NCBI RefSeq assembly: GCF_014648435.1
Contig: NZ_BMRC01000014.1
Coordinates: 189,439-253,438 of the forward strand
Reading direction: 5' to 3'
Origin: Nonomuraea spiralis
GTDB lineage: Bacteria > Actinomycetota > Actinomycetes > Streptosporangiales > Streptosporangiaceae
Length of the DNA: 64,000 bases
Below, piece after piece: positions 8,155-18,400 of the stretch. A program made the position numbers and the translations under genes. Below the pieces are notes generated by a model. The model made no database searches, had not been told where the DNA came from, and saw only the letters and a program-made list of their open reading frames with translations. How positions within the stretch are numbered: the stretch's first letter is position 1; every line of letters begins with the position of its first letter.

Positions 8155-10221
8155 GTGACGGTAGTGGAGGCGGGTTACACAGCTCGTCACCTGTCGGTGC
8201 TTGAGGGCCTCGAGGCCGTACGCAAGCGGCCGGGCATGTACATCGGGTCCACCGACAGCCGCGGGCTCATGCATTGCCTCTGGGAGATCGTGGACAACGG
8301 CGTCGACGAGGCGCTGGCCGGCCACTGCGACCGCATCGAGGTCGAGCTCTACGCCGACGGCTCCATCGAGGTGCGCGACAACGGTCGCGGCATCCCCGTC
8401 GACATCCATCCCAAGACCGGCCTGGCCGGCGTCGAGCTCGTCTACACCAAGCTCCACGCCGGCGGCAAGTTCGGCGGCGGCTCCTACGGCGCCTCCGGCG
8501 GCCTCCACGGCGTGGGCGCCTCCGTGGTCAACGCCCTGTCCTCCCGGCTCGACGTCGAGGTCGACAGCGGCGGGCGGGTGCACGCGATCAGCTTCAGGCG
8601 CGGCGTGCCCGGCGTCTTCGACGGCGACGGGCCGACGGCCAAGTTCAAGAAGAAGTCCGGGCTGCGGCTCGGCGACACGCTGCCCAAGAACGTCACGGGC
8701 ACCCGCGTGCGCTTCTGGGCCGACAAGCAGATCTTCCTGCCCGACGCCGAGGTCTCGCTCGACGAGATCCACGTGCGCCTGCGGCAGACCGCGTTCCTGG
8801 TGCCCGGCCTGACCCTGGCGGTCTTCGACAGCAGGCAGGAGGAGCGCACCGGCGAGGAGTTCCGCTTCGACGGCGGCATCTCCGAGTTCGCCGAGTTCCT
8901 GGCCCGCGACGAGCCCGTCTGCGACGTGCTGCGCCTTCAGGGCGTGGGCCACTTCCACGAGACCGTGCCGGTCCTCGACGACCAGGGCCACATGACGCCC
9001 ACCGAGGTGCAGCGCGAGCTCACCGTCGACGTGGCGATCCGGTGGGGCAAGGGTTACGAGTCGACCGTGCGCTCGTTCGTCAACGTGATCTCCACGCCCA
9101 AGGGCGGCACCCACCTGACCGGCTTCGAGCGCGGTCTGGCCCGTACGATCAACGAGCTGCTGCGCGAGACCCGGCTGCTGAAGAGCGGCGACGACCCGGT
9201 CAACAACGCCGACATCTCCGAGGGCCTGACCGGTGTGATCACCGTCAGGGTGCCCGAGCCGCAGTTCGAGGGGCAGACCAAGGAGATTCTCGGCACCTCC
9301 GCGGCCACCCGCATCGTCTCCCACGTGGTCTCGCGCGAGCTGAAGGAGCTGTTCGCCAACCCGCCGCGCGGGTTCAAGCAGCCGCTGCGGGCCGTGCTGG
9401 AGAAGATCGTCGCCGCCGCCAAGGCCCGCATCGCGGCCCGCGAGCACCGCGACAACCAGCGGCGCAAGAGCGCCCTGGAGAACTCCGCGCTGCCCGCCAA
9501 GCTGGTCGACTGCCGCAGCGACGACGTCGACCGCAGCGAGCTGTTCATCGTCGAGGGCGACTCCGCGCTCGGCACCGCCAAGCTGGCCCGCGACTCGGAG
9601 TTCCAGGCGCTGCTGCCGATCCGCGGCAAGATCCTCAACGTGCAGAAGGCGTCCGTGAGCGACATGCTCAAGAACGCCGAGTGCGCCGCGATCATCCAGG
9701 TGGTCGGCGCCGGGTCTGGGCGTTCGTTCGACATCGAGGCGGCCCGTTACGGCAAGGTCATCCTGATGGCCGACGCCGACGTCGACGGCGCGCACATCCG
9801 GTGCCTGCTGCTCACGCTGTTCCACCGCTACATGCGGCCGATGGTGGAGGCCGGGCGGGTGTTCGCGGCCGTGCCGCCGCTGCACCGCATCGAGCTCACC
9901 AACCCGGGGCGGGGCAAGGAGAAGTACATCTACTGCTACTCCGACGCCGAGCTGCAGAAGGTGCTGCGCGACCTGGAGCGGCGGGGCAAGCGGTGGAAGG
10001 ACCCGGTGCAGCGGTACAAGGGTCTGGGGGAGATGGACGCCGACCAGCTCGCCGAGACCACGATGGACCCCAGGCACCGGGTGCTGCGCCGGGTGCGCAT
10101 CGAGGACGCCGAGGGGGCTGAGTCGATCTTCAGCCTGCTGATGGGGAGCGATGTGGCGCCGCGGCGGGAGTTCATCGTCAGCAGCGCGGCCGAGGTCGAT
10201 CGGGATCACATCGACGCCTGA
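8155..10221 (+). CDS. parE: DNA topoisomerase IV subunit B (ParE, GyrB family)
   Basis: A 688-residue ATPase subunit of a type IIA topoisomerase that decatenates or relaxes DNA together with the A subunit. The GHKL ATPase elements are WEIVDNGVDEA (43-53, general base Glu44), DNGRGIP (75-81) and GGLHGVGAS (115-123). The TOPRIM acidic site is EGDSA (467-471) with DADVDGAH (540-547), followed by RYKGLGEMD near the C-terminus. The TOPRIM motif reads EGDSALGTAK rather than the EGDSAGGSAK of canonical GyrB, in line with the actinobacterial ParE branch. GTG 8155 has AGGGGAG upstream. The partner subunit is at 18604-21105. Confidence 0.93.
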   Translation: MTVVEAGYTARHLSVLEGLEAVRKRPGMYIGSTDSRGLMHCLWEIVDNGVDEALAGHCDRIEVELYADGSIEVRDNGRGIPVDIHPKTGLAGVELVYTKLHAGGKFGGGSYGASGGLHGVGASVVNALSSRLDVEVDSGGRVHAISFRRGVPGVFDGDGPTAKFKKKSGLRLGDTLPKNVTGTRVRFWADKQIFLPDAEVSLDEIHVRLRQTAFLVPGLTLAVFDSRQEERTGEEFRFDGGISEFAEFLARDEPVCDVLRLQGVGHFHETVPVLDDQGHMTPTEVQRELTVDVAIRWGKGYESTVRSFVNVISTPKGGTHLTGFERGLARTINELLRETRLLKSGDDPVNNADISEGLTGVITVRVPEPQFEGQTKEILGTSAATRIVSHVVSRELKELFANPPRGFKQPLRAVLEKIVAAAKARIAAREHRDNQRRKSALENSALPAKLVDCRSDDVDRSELFIVEGDSALGTAKLARDSEFQALLPIRGKILNVQKASVSDMLKNAECAAIIQVVGAGSGRSFDIEAARYGKVILMADADVDGAHIRCLLLTLFHRYMRPMVEAGRVFAAVPPLHRIELTNPGRGKEKYIYCYSDAELQKVLRDLERRGKRWKDPVQRYKGLGEMDADQLAETTMDPRHRVLRRVRIEDAEGAESIFSLLMGSDVAPRREFIVSSAAEVDRDHIDA

Positions 10222-11060
10222 CCAGGGTCGTGCGGCCTTGCCTCAGTCGGGTTGTGCGGCTTGAGGTGCCTTGTTCGGCTGAGGCGTGTTTGTCGGTTTT
10301 AGGCGTGCGCCAGGTGGCCCGAAACGTATGGGCGGGCCCTGGCGTCTCGTTGCGGCAGTGGTTCTGTCGCGGGGCTGGCGTGATCCTCCGGGGGCGCCAG
10401 AATGCCCCTGGAGCGCCTTCGGGGTGCCTTCTGGGGTTCGTGGTGCCCTCTGAGGCCTCTGTGGCCCCCACGGCACGCCTGGGGCCTCTCTGAGGTTCAG
10501 TAGCCCTCTGGGGGCTCGGTGGCGCTCTGGGGTCCTGCCGCCGTTGCCGCCTTTCCAGGGGCCCGGTGGGCTCTTCGTCGTACTCGTGGGCGTTCTGGGG
10601 TCTGTGTCACCCTCTCGTTGGCCCAGGATTGGTTGCTGAGGGTTACTGGTGGTTGCGGAGTGTTATTGCGGGTACGGGGCGGACGCGGAGCGTTTGCGGG
10701 GGATGCCCGAATGCTGCGGACGTGCCCATGGCCCACGATCACGAGGACGTTTCCATGCAGGTCGCCAGAGTTGCCGGTGTGCTCGGGTGTTTGGGGGGCG
10801 GGCTCGTGGTGCTTCGGGTCGTCGGTCGTTCGGCCGGGTTCGGGGACGGGCCGGCTGTGGGTGAGGTCACCAGGTGGGTCGGCGCGCTGGAGCTCGTGCG
10901 AGCGGCCGCTGTGCTGGGCGGTCGGCGGGCCGCTGGATGGGCCTGGACCAGAGGGCCCAGGCTCTGAAACCGGTGACCCGGGCAGAAATTGCGGTACCAC
11001 ATGCGGGTGGCGCGGGTCGGGTTGGTGGGGTGGCGGTGAGGTGAGGGAGGGGGAGGGCGG
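10222..11060. other. 839-base spacer without a convincing gene
   Basis: Frames here lack the codon bias and protein-like composition of the neighbours. Between about 10420 and 10610, five or more degenerate copies of a GCCCTCTGGGG-like word recur (near 10428, 10444, 10503, 10524 and 10590). A frame from an ATG at 10755 to 10967 could encode a 70-residue protein with one hydrophobic segment and has GAGGA upstream, but the evidence is too weak to call it. The end of the spacer presumably holds the cydAB promoter. Confidence 0.5.
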
Positions 11061-12419
11061 TTGACGGGGGTTCTGGGGGTCGCGGGGGCGGACCTCGGGG
11101 CGGCGCGGATGCAGATGGCGTTGTCGCTCGGCTGGCACATCGTGCTCGCCTGCCTCGGCGTCGGCATGCCGGCCATCACCTTGCTCGCAGAGTGGCGGGG
11201 CCACCGTACCGGGGACCACGCCTACCGGCTGCTGGCGCGGCGGTGGGCCAGGGCGCTCGGCGTGTTGTTCGCGGTAGGGGCGGTGTCGGGGACGATCCTG
11301 TCGTTCGAGATGGGCCTGTTGTGGCCGGGGCTGATGGGCGTGTACGGCGAGGTCATCGGCCTGCCGTTCTCGCTGGAGGGCATCGCGTTCTTCGTCGAGG
11401 CCATCTTCCTCGGCATCTACCTGTACGCCTGGGACCGCCTGTCGCCGGTGGCGCATCTGCTGTCCGGCGTGCCGATCGTGCTGGCGGGGGTGACCAGCGC
11501 GTTCTTCGTGGTCGCCGCCAACGCCTGGATGCAGCATCCCGCCGGGTTCGTGACCGAGGGCGGCCGGATCACCGCCGTCGATCCGTGGGCGGCGATGTTC
11601 AACCGGGCCACGCCGCCGCAGACCGTGCACATGATCCTGGCGGCGTTCATGGTGGCCGGGTTCCTCATGGCCGGCGTGTACGCCGTCGCCATGCTGCGCG
11701 GACGGCGTGACCGCTACCACCGCCTCGGCCTGCTGCTGCCGCTCACGGTGGCGGCGGTCGTCACGCCGGTGCAGATCGGCGTCGGCGACTGGGCGGCGCA
11801 CTTCGTGGCCGATTCCCAGCCGGTCAAGCTGGCCGCCATGGAGGGCGTGTTCCGCACCGGGCGCGGGGTGCCGCTGCATCTGGGCGGGATCGCGGTGGGC
11901 GACGAGCTGAAGTACGCCGTGGAGATCCCCTACGGCCTGTCGCTGCTGGCCCACTGGAACCCCGACGCCGAGATCGTCGGCCTGGAGCGGACCCCGCCCG
12001 CCGACCGGCCGCCGGTCAACATCGTGCACCCGGCGTTCCAGATCATGGTGGTCATGGGGTTCGCCCTGCTCCTGATCGCGGTCTGGCTGGCGCTGTCCTG
12101 GAAACGGCGGCGGGACCTGCCGGACTCGCCGTGGTTCCTGCGCGGCGTCGCGGTGTCGGGCGTGGCCGCCGTGCTGGCGCTGGAGAGCGGCTGGGTCGTC
12201 ACGGAGGTCGGACGCCAGCCGTGGATCGTGTTCCAGGTGCTGCGCACGTCGGAGGCGGTCAACCCCGCGCCCGGCCTGGTGTACGGATTCGTGCTGGTCA
12301 CCGCCGTCTACGTGGCCCTGACCGTGGCCACCGTGTACGTGATGCGCCGCCTGGCCCGCGACGTGCCCGTGCCGTTGGCGCCGCAGGAGCCCGACGTCAC
12401 CGGCTACAAGGTCGTGTGA
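11061..12419 (+). CDS. cydA: cytochrome bd-type ubiquinol oxidase subunit I
   Basis: A 452-residue integral membrane protein with about nine hydrophobic segments. It is the haem-bearing subunit that oxidises quinol and reduces oxygen under low-oxygen or stress conditions. It shows the N-terminal GWHIVLACLG with candidate haem ligand His26, a family-type PVQIGVGDWAAHFV segment, and the signature GWVVTEVGRQPW near residues 378-389. The quinol loop is short, as in the cyanide-insensitive (CioA-like) branch. The start is a TTG at 11061 behind a purine-rich GGAGGGGGAGGG tract. cydB follows after two bases. Confidence 0.93.
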   Translation: MTGVLGVAGADLGAARMQMALSLGWHIVLACLGVGMPAITLLAEWRGHRTGDHAYRLLARRWARALGVLFAVGAVSGTILSFEMGLLWPGLMGVYGEVIGLPFSLEGIAFFVEAIFLGIYLYAWDRLSPVAHLLSGVPIVLAGVTSAFFVVAANAWMQHPAGFVTEGGRITAVDPWAAMFNRATPPQTVHMILAAFMVAGFLMAGVYAVAMLRGRRDRYHRLGLLLPLTVAAVVTPVQIGVGDWAAHFVADSQPVKLAAMEGVFRTGRGVPLHLGGIAVGDELKYAVEIPYGLSLLAHWNPDAEIVGLERTPPADRPPVNIVHPAFQIMVVMGFALLLIAVWLALSWKRRRDLPDSPWFLRGVAVSGVAAVLALESGWVVTEVGRQPWIVFQVLRTSEAVNPAPGLVYGFVLVTAVYVALTVATVYVMRRLARDVPVPLAPQEPDVTGYKVV

Positions 12420-12421
12420 CC

Positions 12422-13438
12422 ATGCCGCTGCCGCAGATCATGCTGGTCGTCCTGTGGATCGGGCTGACCGCGTACGTGCTGTTCGGCGGCGCGGACTTCG
12501 GCGGCGGGATCTGGGACCTGCTGGCCGGCGGCGCGGAGCGCGGCCGGCGGTTCCGGGACCTGGTCGAGCACTCCATCGGCCCGATCTGGGAGGCCAACCA
12601 CGTGTGGCTGATCTTCGTGATCGTGCTGGCGTGGACCGGTGTGCCCTCGGTGTTCGCCTCGGTGACCTCGACCCTCTACATCCCGCTGACGCTGGTGGCG
12701 CTGGGCGTCATCGGGCGCGGCGCGGCGTTCGCCTTCCGGAAGGTCTCCTCCAGGTTGTGGCAGCGGCGGCTGTTCGGGGCCACCTTCGCCTTCTCCTCGG
12801 TGGTGACCCCGTTCTTCCTCGGGGCCGCGGCGGGCGGCATCGCCTCCGGCCGGGTGCCGCCCGGCATCGCCGCGGGCGACCTGGTCCGGAGCTGGGTCAA
12901 CCCCACGTCGATGGCGGCCGGCGCGCTCGGCGTCGGCACGGCCGCGTACCTGGCGGCCGTCTACCTCACCCGCGACGCGCGGCGCGGCGGCGACGACGCG
13001 CTGGCCGAGGAGTTCCGGCGGCGGGCGCTGTGGTGCGGCGCGGTCGTCGGCGTGTTGTCGGCGGTGAGCCTGCTCGTGCTGCGCGCCGACTCACCCGCCC
13101 TGTTCGCCGAGCTGACCTCGGGCCGCGCCCTGCCGCTGCTCGTGTTGTCGGTGCTGGCCGGGCTGGCCTCGCTCGTGCTGCTGTGGCGGCGGGCCTACCT
13201 CGCGGTACGCCTCACCGCCGCGCTGGCCGTGGTGGGGCTGCTGTGGGGGTGGGGCGTGGGCCAGTACCCCGTGTTGCTGCCCGGTCTCACGCTCGACCGG
13301 GCGGCGGCCACCGACGCGGTGCTGGCGGCCAGCCTCGGGTCGCTGGCCGTGGGCGCGTTCCTGCTGGTCCCGTCCTTGTGGTGGCTGTACGCCACCTTCC
13401 AGCGCGACCGCGGCGAGGTCAGTCGCCGACCGGCGTGA
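12422..13438 (+). CDS. cydB: cytochrome bd-type ubiquinol oxidase subunit II
   Basis: A 338-residue membrane protein with about eight or nine hydrophobic helices. FGGADFGGGIWDLL (21-34) and PIWEANHVWLIF (about 55-66) are the hallmark N-terminal motifs of CydB. It starts two bases after the cydA stop, so translation is probably coupled. No cydCD transporter genes follow. The last 20 bases overlap the 3' end of the opposite-strand carbonic anhydrase gene. Confidence 0.94.
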   Translation: MPLPQIMLVVLWIGLTAYVLFGGADFGGGIWDLLAGGAERGRRFRDLVEHSIGPIWEANHVWLIFVIVLAWTGVPSVFASVTSTLYIPLTLVALGVIGRGAAFAFRKVSSRLWQRRLFGATFAFSSVVTPFFLGAAAGGIASGRVPPGIAAGDLVRSWVNPTSMAAGALGVGTAAYLAAVYLTRDARRGGDDALAEEFRRRALWCGAVVGVLSAVSLLVLRADSPALFAELTSGRALPLLVLSVLAGLASLVLLWRRAYLAVRLTAALAVVGLLWGWGVGQYPVLLPGLTLDRAAATDAVLAASLGSLAVGAFLLVPSLWWLYATFQRDRGEVSRRPA

Positions 13439-13913
13439 GCCGGCCCGTGCGCACGTCGTAGATCGCGCCCGTCACCGGCATGTCGTCGGGCAGGAACGGC
13501 GTCGTGCGGATGCGGGTGAGGTCGTGCCGGAGCGCCTCGCCCTGGTCGGGGACCGTGTGGAACTCCAGGCTGCGCGTGTCCACCCCGCGGGCGCTGGTGA
13601 GGTCGTGCACGTCGGCGTCCGTCACCTTGGTCATCCCGCAGTCGGTGTGGGGCATGACCAGGACCCGTTCCACGCCGAGCAGGTAGACGGCGAGGACCAG
13701 CGTGCGCAGCACGTCGTCGGTGACGCGGGCCCCGGCGTTGCGCAGGATCTTGGCGTCGCCGGGCTGGAGCCCCAGCAGGCCCAGGGGGTCGATGCGGGAG
13801 TCCATGCAGGTCACCACGGCCAGCCCGCGGGCTGCCCGGCCGGTGAGCCCGGACTCGCCGAAGGTCTCGGCGTACTTCGCGTTGGCGGCGTACAGGTCGT
13901 CGAACGCAGTCAT
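13419..13913 (-). CDS. beta-class carbonic anhydrase
   Basis: A 164-residue cytoplasmic zinc enzyme interconverting CO2 and bicarbonate. The zinc and dyad residues are visible: Cys36-Met-Asp38-Ser-Arg40, then RNAGA, and His89-Thr-Asp-Cys92-Gly-Met. The length fits the short bacterial beta class. The 3' end overlaps cydB by 20 bases in a tail-to-tail arrangement, so the two messages are complementary there. Confidence 0.9.
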   Translation of the reverse strand: MTAFDDLYAANAKYAETFGESGLTGRAARGLAVVTCMDSRIDPLGLLGLQPGDAKILRNAGARVTDDVLRTLVLAVYLLGVERVLVMPHTDCGMTKVTDADVHDLTSARGVDTRSLEFHTVPDQGEALRHDLTRIRTTPFLPDDMPVTGAIYDVRTGRLTPVGD

Positions 13914-14052
13914 GCCTCAGATCTTCCCTTATGCCCCAAAGGTGATGCTTTCCGGGGTGGCGACTGGCGGGAGTTTACGAAGGTCCCACGAAATCGGCTC
14001 ACCTTGAGTGATGATGTCGTCACCATCTGTACGCCGTCGAAGAAGGTCAGTC

Positions 14053-14373
14053 GTGAGTAGGTCCGAATCGCTCGCCGCGTATCTCCGCGCTCAAGCCCGG
14101 CGCCGCCTCGACCGAGTGGAGTCCAACGACGACGGGCGCAACGCCAGGTCCGCACTGGCCCTGCTCGACGCCGCCTCGTACGCCGCCGGCCTGCCCGACG
14201 ACGACCCCATCATCCTCATGCTCGACCAGGCGGGCTGCTACGGGCCGCTCGGCTGCGAGGAGTTCGAGCCCGGGGAGGCGGGGGGCCGGATGATCCGGTC
14301 ATGGACCGGCGGCGAGCCCCACGAGCTGCTGCTCGGCCTGCCCGCCGCCATCGAGGCCGCCACCTCCGCCTGA
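14053..14373 (+). CDS. small hypothetical protein
   Basis: A 106-residue protein from GTG 14053 (preceded by AAGGTC), beginning MSRSESLAAYLRAQARRRLD. It has an N-terminal amphipathic helical part and a C-terminal part containing DQAGCYGPLGCEEFEPGE with two cysteines. There is no signal peptide or membrane helix. The family is not recognised. It ends six bases from the convergent redoxin gene. Confidence 0.55.
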   Translation: MSRSESLAAYLRAQARRRLDRVESNDDGRNARSALALLDAASYAAGLPDDDPIILMLDQAGCYGPLGCEEFEPGEAGGRMIRSWTGGEPHELLLGLPAAIEAATSA

Positions 14374-14379
14374 CGGCGC

Positions 14380-14955
14380 TCAGCCGGTGGGCTCGTTCCC
14401 CGGCCGCCATTTGATTCCGCAGCCGATCGAGGCCCGCTGCTCGTCCGGGACGGGGTCGCCCGCGAGCAGCGCGTCGATCGCCGCCCGCAGCGACGAGCCC
14501 GTCACCGGGACCTGGTTGCCGGGCCGCGACCCGTCGAACTCGCCCCGGTAGACCAGCCGCAGCTCCCCGTCGTAGAGGAAGAAGTCGGGGGTGCAGGCGG
14601 CGCGGTAGGCCTTGGCGACGTCTTGGGTGTCGTCCAGCAGGTACGGGAACGGGAACCGGGCCCGCCGGGCCTGCTCGGCCAGGTGTGTCGGATCGTCGTC
14701 CGGGTAGTTCACGCTGTCGTTGCTGCAGATGCCCACCACTGACAACCTGGATCCGTAGCCGGCGGCCATCGCCCCCAGGCCCGTCTCGAGGTGCCGGACG
14801 TAGGGGCAGTGGTTGGACAGGAAGACCACGAGCGTGGCGGGGGAGCCCTTGAGGTCCGCGAGCGAGACGCTGCCGCCGGCGATGGCGGTCAGGTCGAAGG
14901 AGGGCGCGGGGGTGCCCAGCGGGACCATGAACGAGTTGGCAGCCATGACCTTCAT
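14380..14955 (-). CDS. thioredoxin-fold (AhpC/TSA-like) protein
   Basis: A 191-residue redoxin-like protein. After GTPAPSFDLTAI (about 12-23) comes SNHCPYVRHLE around residues 46-56. The single Cys sits where thioredoxins have CxxC, with only one Cys in that motif. This NHCPYV form is common in a family of bacterial redoxins whose substrates are not defined. There is no signal peptide, so it is cytoplasmic. The start is the ATG at 14955; ATG 14946 is possible. It is divergent from the VOC gene, with 45 bases between starts. Confidence 0.8.
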   Translation of the reverse strand: MKVMAANSFMVPLGTPAPSFDLTAIAGGSVSLADLKGSPATLVVFLSNHCPYVRHLETGLGAMAAGYGSRLSVVGICSNDSVNYPDDDPTHLAEQARRARFPFPYLLDDTQDVAKAYRAACTPDFFLYDGELRLVYRGEFDGSRPGNQVPVTGSSLRAAIDALLAGDPVPDEQRASIGCGIKWRPGNEPTG

Positions 14956-15000
14956 TCTCGTCGGTGGGCGTGCCGGCGAAACAACTCCCGGAGGGTAATG

Positions 15001-15372
15001 ATGGACGGCATCGCGGAGTTCCGTACGACGGTGCTCGACTGCCCGGAGCCGAGGGCGCTCGCCGAGTTCTACTCGCGGCTGCTCGGCTGGCCCGTCACGT
15101 ACGAGGACGAGGAGTGGGTGGTCGTCGAGGACGGCGGCTCGCCCAAGCGCCTGGCCTTCCAGCGCGCGCCCGACCACCGGCCGCCGTCCTGGCCCGACCC
15201 GGCGCGGCCGCAGCAGCTGCACATCGACGTCACGGTCACCGACCTGGACCGGGCCGAGAAACAGGTGCAGGAGATCGGCGCGACCAAGCACGAGCACCAG
15301 CCGAGCGAGGACGACAGCTTCCGGGTCTTCCTCGACCCGGCCGGCCACCCGTTCTGCCTCTGCCGGGACTGA
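15001..15372 (+). CDS. VOC family (glyoxalase/bleomycin-resistance fold) protein
   Basis: A 123-residue protein with the paired beta-alpha-beta-beta-beta VOC pattern: RTTVLDCPEPRALAEFYSRLLG at the start of the first module and HIDVTVTDLDRAEKQVQEIGA at the start of the second, ending DPAGHPFCLC. Such proteins are metal-dependent or ligand-binding, and the substrate is not predictable. ATG 15001 has GGAGGG five bases upstream; ATG 14998 is too close to it. Confidence 0.85.
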   Translation: MDGIAEFRTTVLDCPEPRALAEFYSRLLGWPVTYEDEEWVVVEDGGSPKRLAFQRAPDHRPPSWPDPARPQQLHIDVTVTDLDRAEKQVQEIGATKHEHQPSEDDSFRVFLDPAGHPFCLCRD

Positions 15373-15376
15373 GCGG

Positions 15377-15412
15377 GAGCCCGTCCCGCCCGGGAGCGGG
15401 CGGGACGGGCTC
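15377..15412. terminator. strong bidirectional terminator
   Basis: A perfect 16-bp stem (15377-15392 with 15397-15412, arms starting GAGCCCGTCC) closes on a GGAG tetraloop. It separates the convergent VOC and beta-glucosidase genes. Confidence 0.9.
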
Positions 15413-15418
15413 GCGTTG

Positions 15419-18400
15419 TCAGCGGGCGGCCCGGGCCAGGAGGTCCACCGCCTCGCGGAGCCGTCCGGAGGCCAGTTCGTGGTCGGCCGCCGCCTGGAGG
15501 TCGAAGCGCCTGCCCACGGTCTGGGCGACGTCCCTGGCCACCGAGACGACGGCGTCGTCCACGGCCTGGGTGTCGGTGCGGGAACGTTCGAGCAGCGACG
15601 CCGCGGTCGCCACGGCCGCGAGCACGGCCCGCGTGTCGCGGACCGAGCCGTCGGCGTTCCAGGCGCGCTCGCGCAGCGCCGGGGTCAGCGCCGCGGCCGC
15701 GGCCCTCGACGGGCCGTCGCCGCGCGCGAGCGTGTCACGGGCCGCCTTGAGCCGGTCCCGCGCCCGATCGGTCCGCAGCCCCCACCCGTACGGGTACAGC
15801 GGGTCGTAGACCGCGTCACCCACGTTCACCGGCACCTGCGCGGCCGTACGGAACCAGGTGAACGGCAGCCGCCCGGTGTAGGCCACGGCTCCGAACAGCG
15901 GGTCGGCCACCCCCGCGCCTTCGGTGCCCGGCAGCCAGGAGGCCACCACGGCCTCGACGCCCGTCAGGTCGCCGAGCTCCAGCGGTCGCCCCGACACGAC
16001 CAGCACGGCGCATCTCATCGCCGCGCACACCCGGTCCACCGCGGTCCGGTCGGCCGCCGACAGCGCCGGCGTGCGCCCGGCGCGGCCCACGTCGCCCACC
16101 CCCTCCGCGTACGGCTTCTCGCCCACCACGACGACGCCGGCGTCGTGCCCGGCGAGCGGGGCCGAGGCGTCGGCCGAGTAGGTGACCGACGGTGTGCGGG
16201 CGCGGATGGCCTCCAGGATCGTCGTGCCCGGGGTGATCGGCCCCGAGGAGCCCTGCCAGGTGACGGTCCAGCCGCCGGTCTGGTTGCCGATGTCGTCGGC
16301 GTTCGAGCCGGCCACGTACAGCTTCGCGCCGGGGCGCAGCGGCAGCAGGCCGCCGTCGTTCTTCAGCAGCACCTGCGACCTGGCCGCCGCCGTACGGGCC
16401 ACCGCCCGGTGCGCGGCCGAGCCGACGTCGGCGATGCCGGACCGGTCGGCGTACGGGTGCTCGAACAGCCCCAGCCGGAACTTCTGCGTCAGGATCCTGG
16501 AGACGGCGTCGTCGATCCTGGCCATGGGCACCCGCCCGGCCTCGACCTCGCCCTTCAACGTGGTGAAGAACGCCGGGTACGCGTAGGGCACCATGATCAT
16601 GTCCAGGCCCGCGTTGACCGAGGTGCGCACGTCGCTCGCGTAGTCGCCGGGGAGCTGGTCGATGGCCTGCCAGTCGCTGATCACGAAGCCCTCGAAGCCG
16701 AGCCGGCCCTTGAGCACGTCGGTGATCAGCTCCTTGTGCGCGTGCATCTTCAGCGGTCCGTCGCCGAAGTCCACGCTGGAGAAGGACGGCATGACGCTGC
16801 CGACCCCGCGCCTGACCGCCTCGGCGAACGGTGCCAGGTGCACCGCCTCCAGCTCCGCCCTCGTCGTCCTCGTGACACCCTGGTCGATCGTGTAGTCGCC
16901 GGTGGTGGAGGAGCCGTACGCGGTGCCGCCGTCGCCGGCGTAGTGCTTGGCCGTGGCCAGCACGCCGTTGTCCTGGAGGCCGTCCACGATGGTGGCCATC
17001 CTGGAGACCAGGGCCGGGTCCTCGCCGAACGACTCGTACGCGCGTCCCCACCGGTCGTCGCGCGAGACGCACAGGCAGGGCGCGAAGTCCCACGGGACGC
17101 CGGTGGCCCTGACCTCGCGCGCGGTGACGCGGCCTTCCTGCCGGACCAGTTCGGGGTCGCGGGTGGCGCCCATGCCCACGTTGTGGGGGAAGATCGTGGC
17201 GCCGACGACGTTGTTGTGGCCGTGCACGGCGTCCACGCCGTAGATCAGCGGGATCTGCAGGCGGGTCTGCAGGGCGCGGGCCTGGAAGGCGTCGATCATG
17301 TCGGCCCAGCCGGCCGGGGTGTTGACGGCGGGGGTCGAGCCGCCGCCCGACAGCAGCGAGCTCAGCGCGTACGCGGCGATGTCGCTCTGCTTGGTCAGCG
17401 CGCCGCGTTCGGCCTGGGTCATCTGGCCGACCTTCTCCTCGGTCGTCATCCGGGCCAGCAGGTCGGCCACCCGTTGCCGGACCGGCCTGCGCGCGTCCAG
17501 GTAGGGCAGGCCGTGCGCGTTGATCACGATGATCGGCTGCTCGGCCGGGGGTCTGGTGCCGGTGCCGGACAGGACGAGCGGGATGGTCTCGGCGACCTCG
17601 TTCTGGCCGTCGGCCAGCGTTCTGACGGTGAACGTCCTGGTCGCGCCCGAGGCCGTGCCCGCAGGGAAGGTGAGCGTGCCGCGCGCCGGGGTGTAGTCCT
17701 CGCCCGGGGTGGCCGTGCCGGTGCCGGTGGCGTACTCGACGGTCAGGTCGGCGGGCAGGGGCGCGCCGCCGGTCGTGGTGACCGTCACGCCGACCTGGAC
17801 GGCGCCCTTCTCGTCCACCGTGTAGACGGGCCTGCCGGTGGACAGGCGCACCGGGCGGGGCGGGGCGCTGCCGTAGACCTGGACGTCGTCCCAGAGCAGC
17901 GTGCCCGAGGCGGCCGGCAGGCGCATCGAGTAGCCCCACATGGCCGTCAGGTCGAGCTCGCCGTCGGTGGGGGCGCCGCCCGGCTGGTAGTCGGCCCGCC
18001 GGGTGAAGCCGGAGAAGGGGGTCCTGATCTGCCGCCAGCCGGCGGTGTCGTCGGTGAAGGCGGACTCGAACAGCTCGGACGCGCCCGCGCCGGCGCCGCC
18101 GTCCTTGATCTCGAAGAAGATCTTCTGGCCGGAGCCGGTGCCGTTCACCCAGAAGGAGAAGCCCTCGTACGGGGACCAGTCCTGGGTGGCGGGCAGGTCG
18201 TGGGACCAGCCGCCCCACTGGCCGACGGCGTAGACGGCCTTGAGCGCCCGGTTGGCCGCCGGGGCGTCCGGACGGTCCTGGGCGGGCTGGACGGTGAGCG
18301 TGGGGGTGGAGGGGGCGTCGTTGCCCCAGGCGTACACGCCTTGGGGGACGCCGTCGGACTCGAAGTCGGTGACGGTGTGCGGCTCGGCCGCCGCCTGGGC

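Noticed and set aside
8044..10209. Long minus-strand frame over parE
   Set aside because: Antisense to a clear topoisomerase gene; composition is typical of a shadow frame.
10519..11064. Possible plus-strand gene before cydA
   Set aside because: Trp/Gly/Arg-rich, without motif, ribosome site or codon bias; a shorter 70-codon alternative from 10755 is also too weak.
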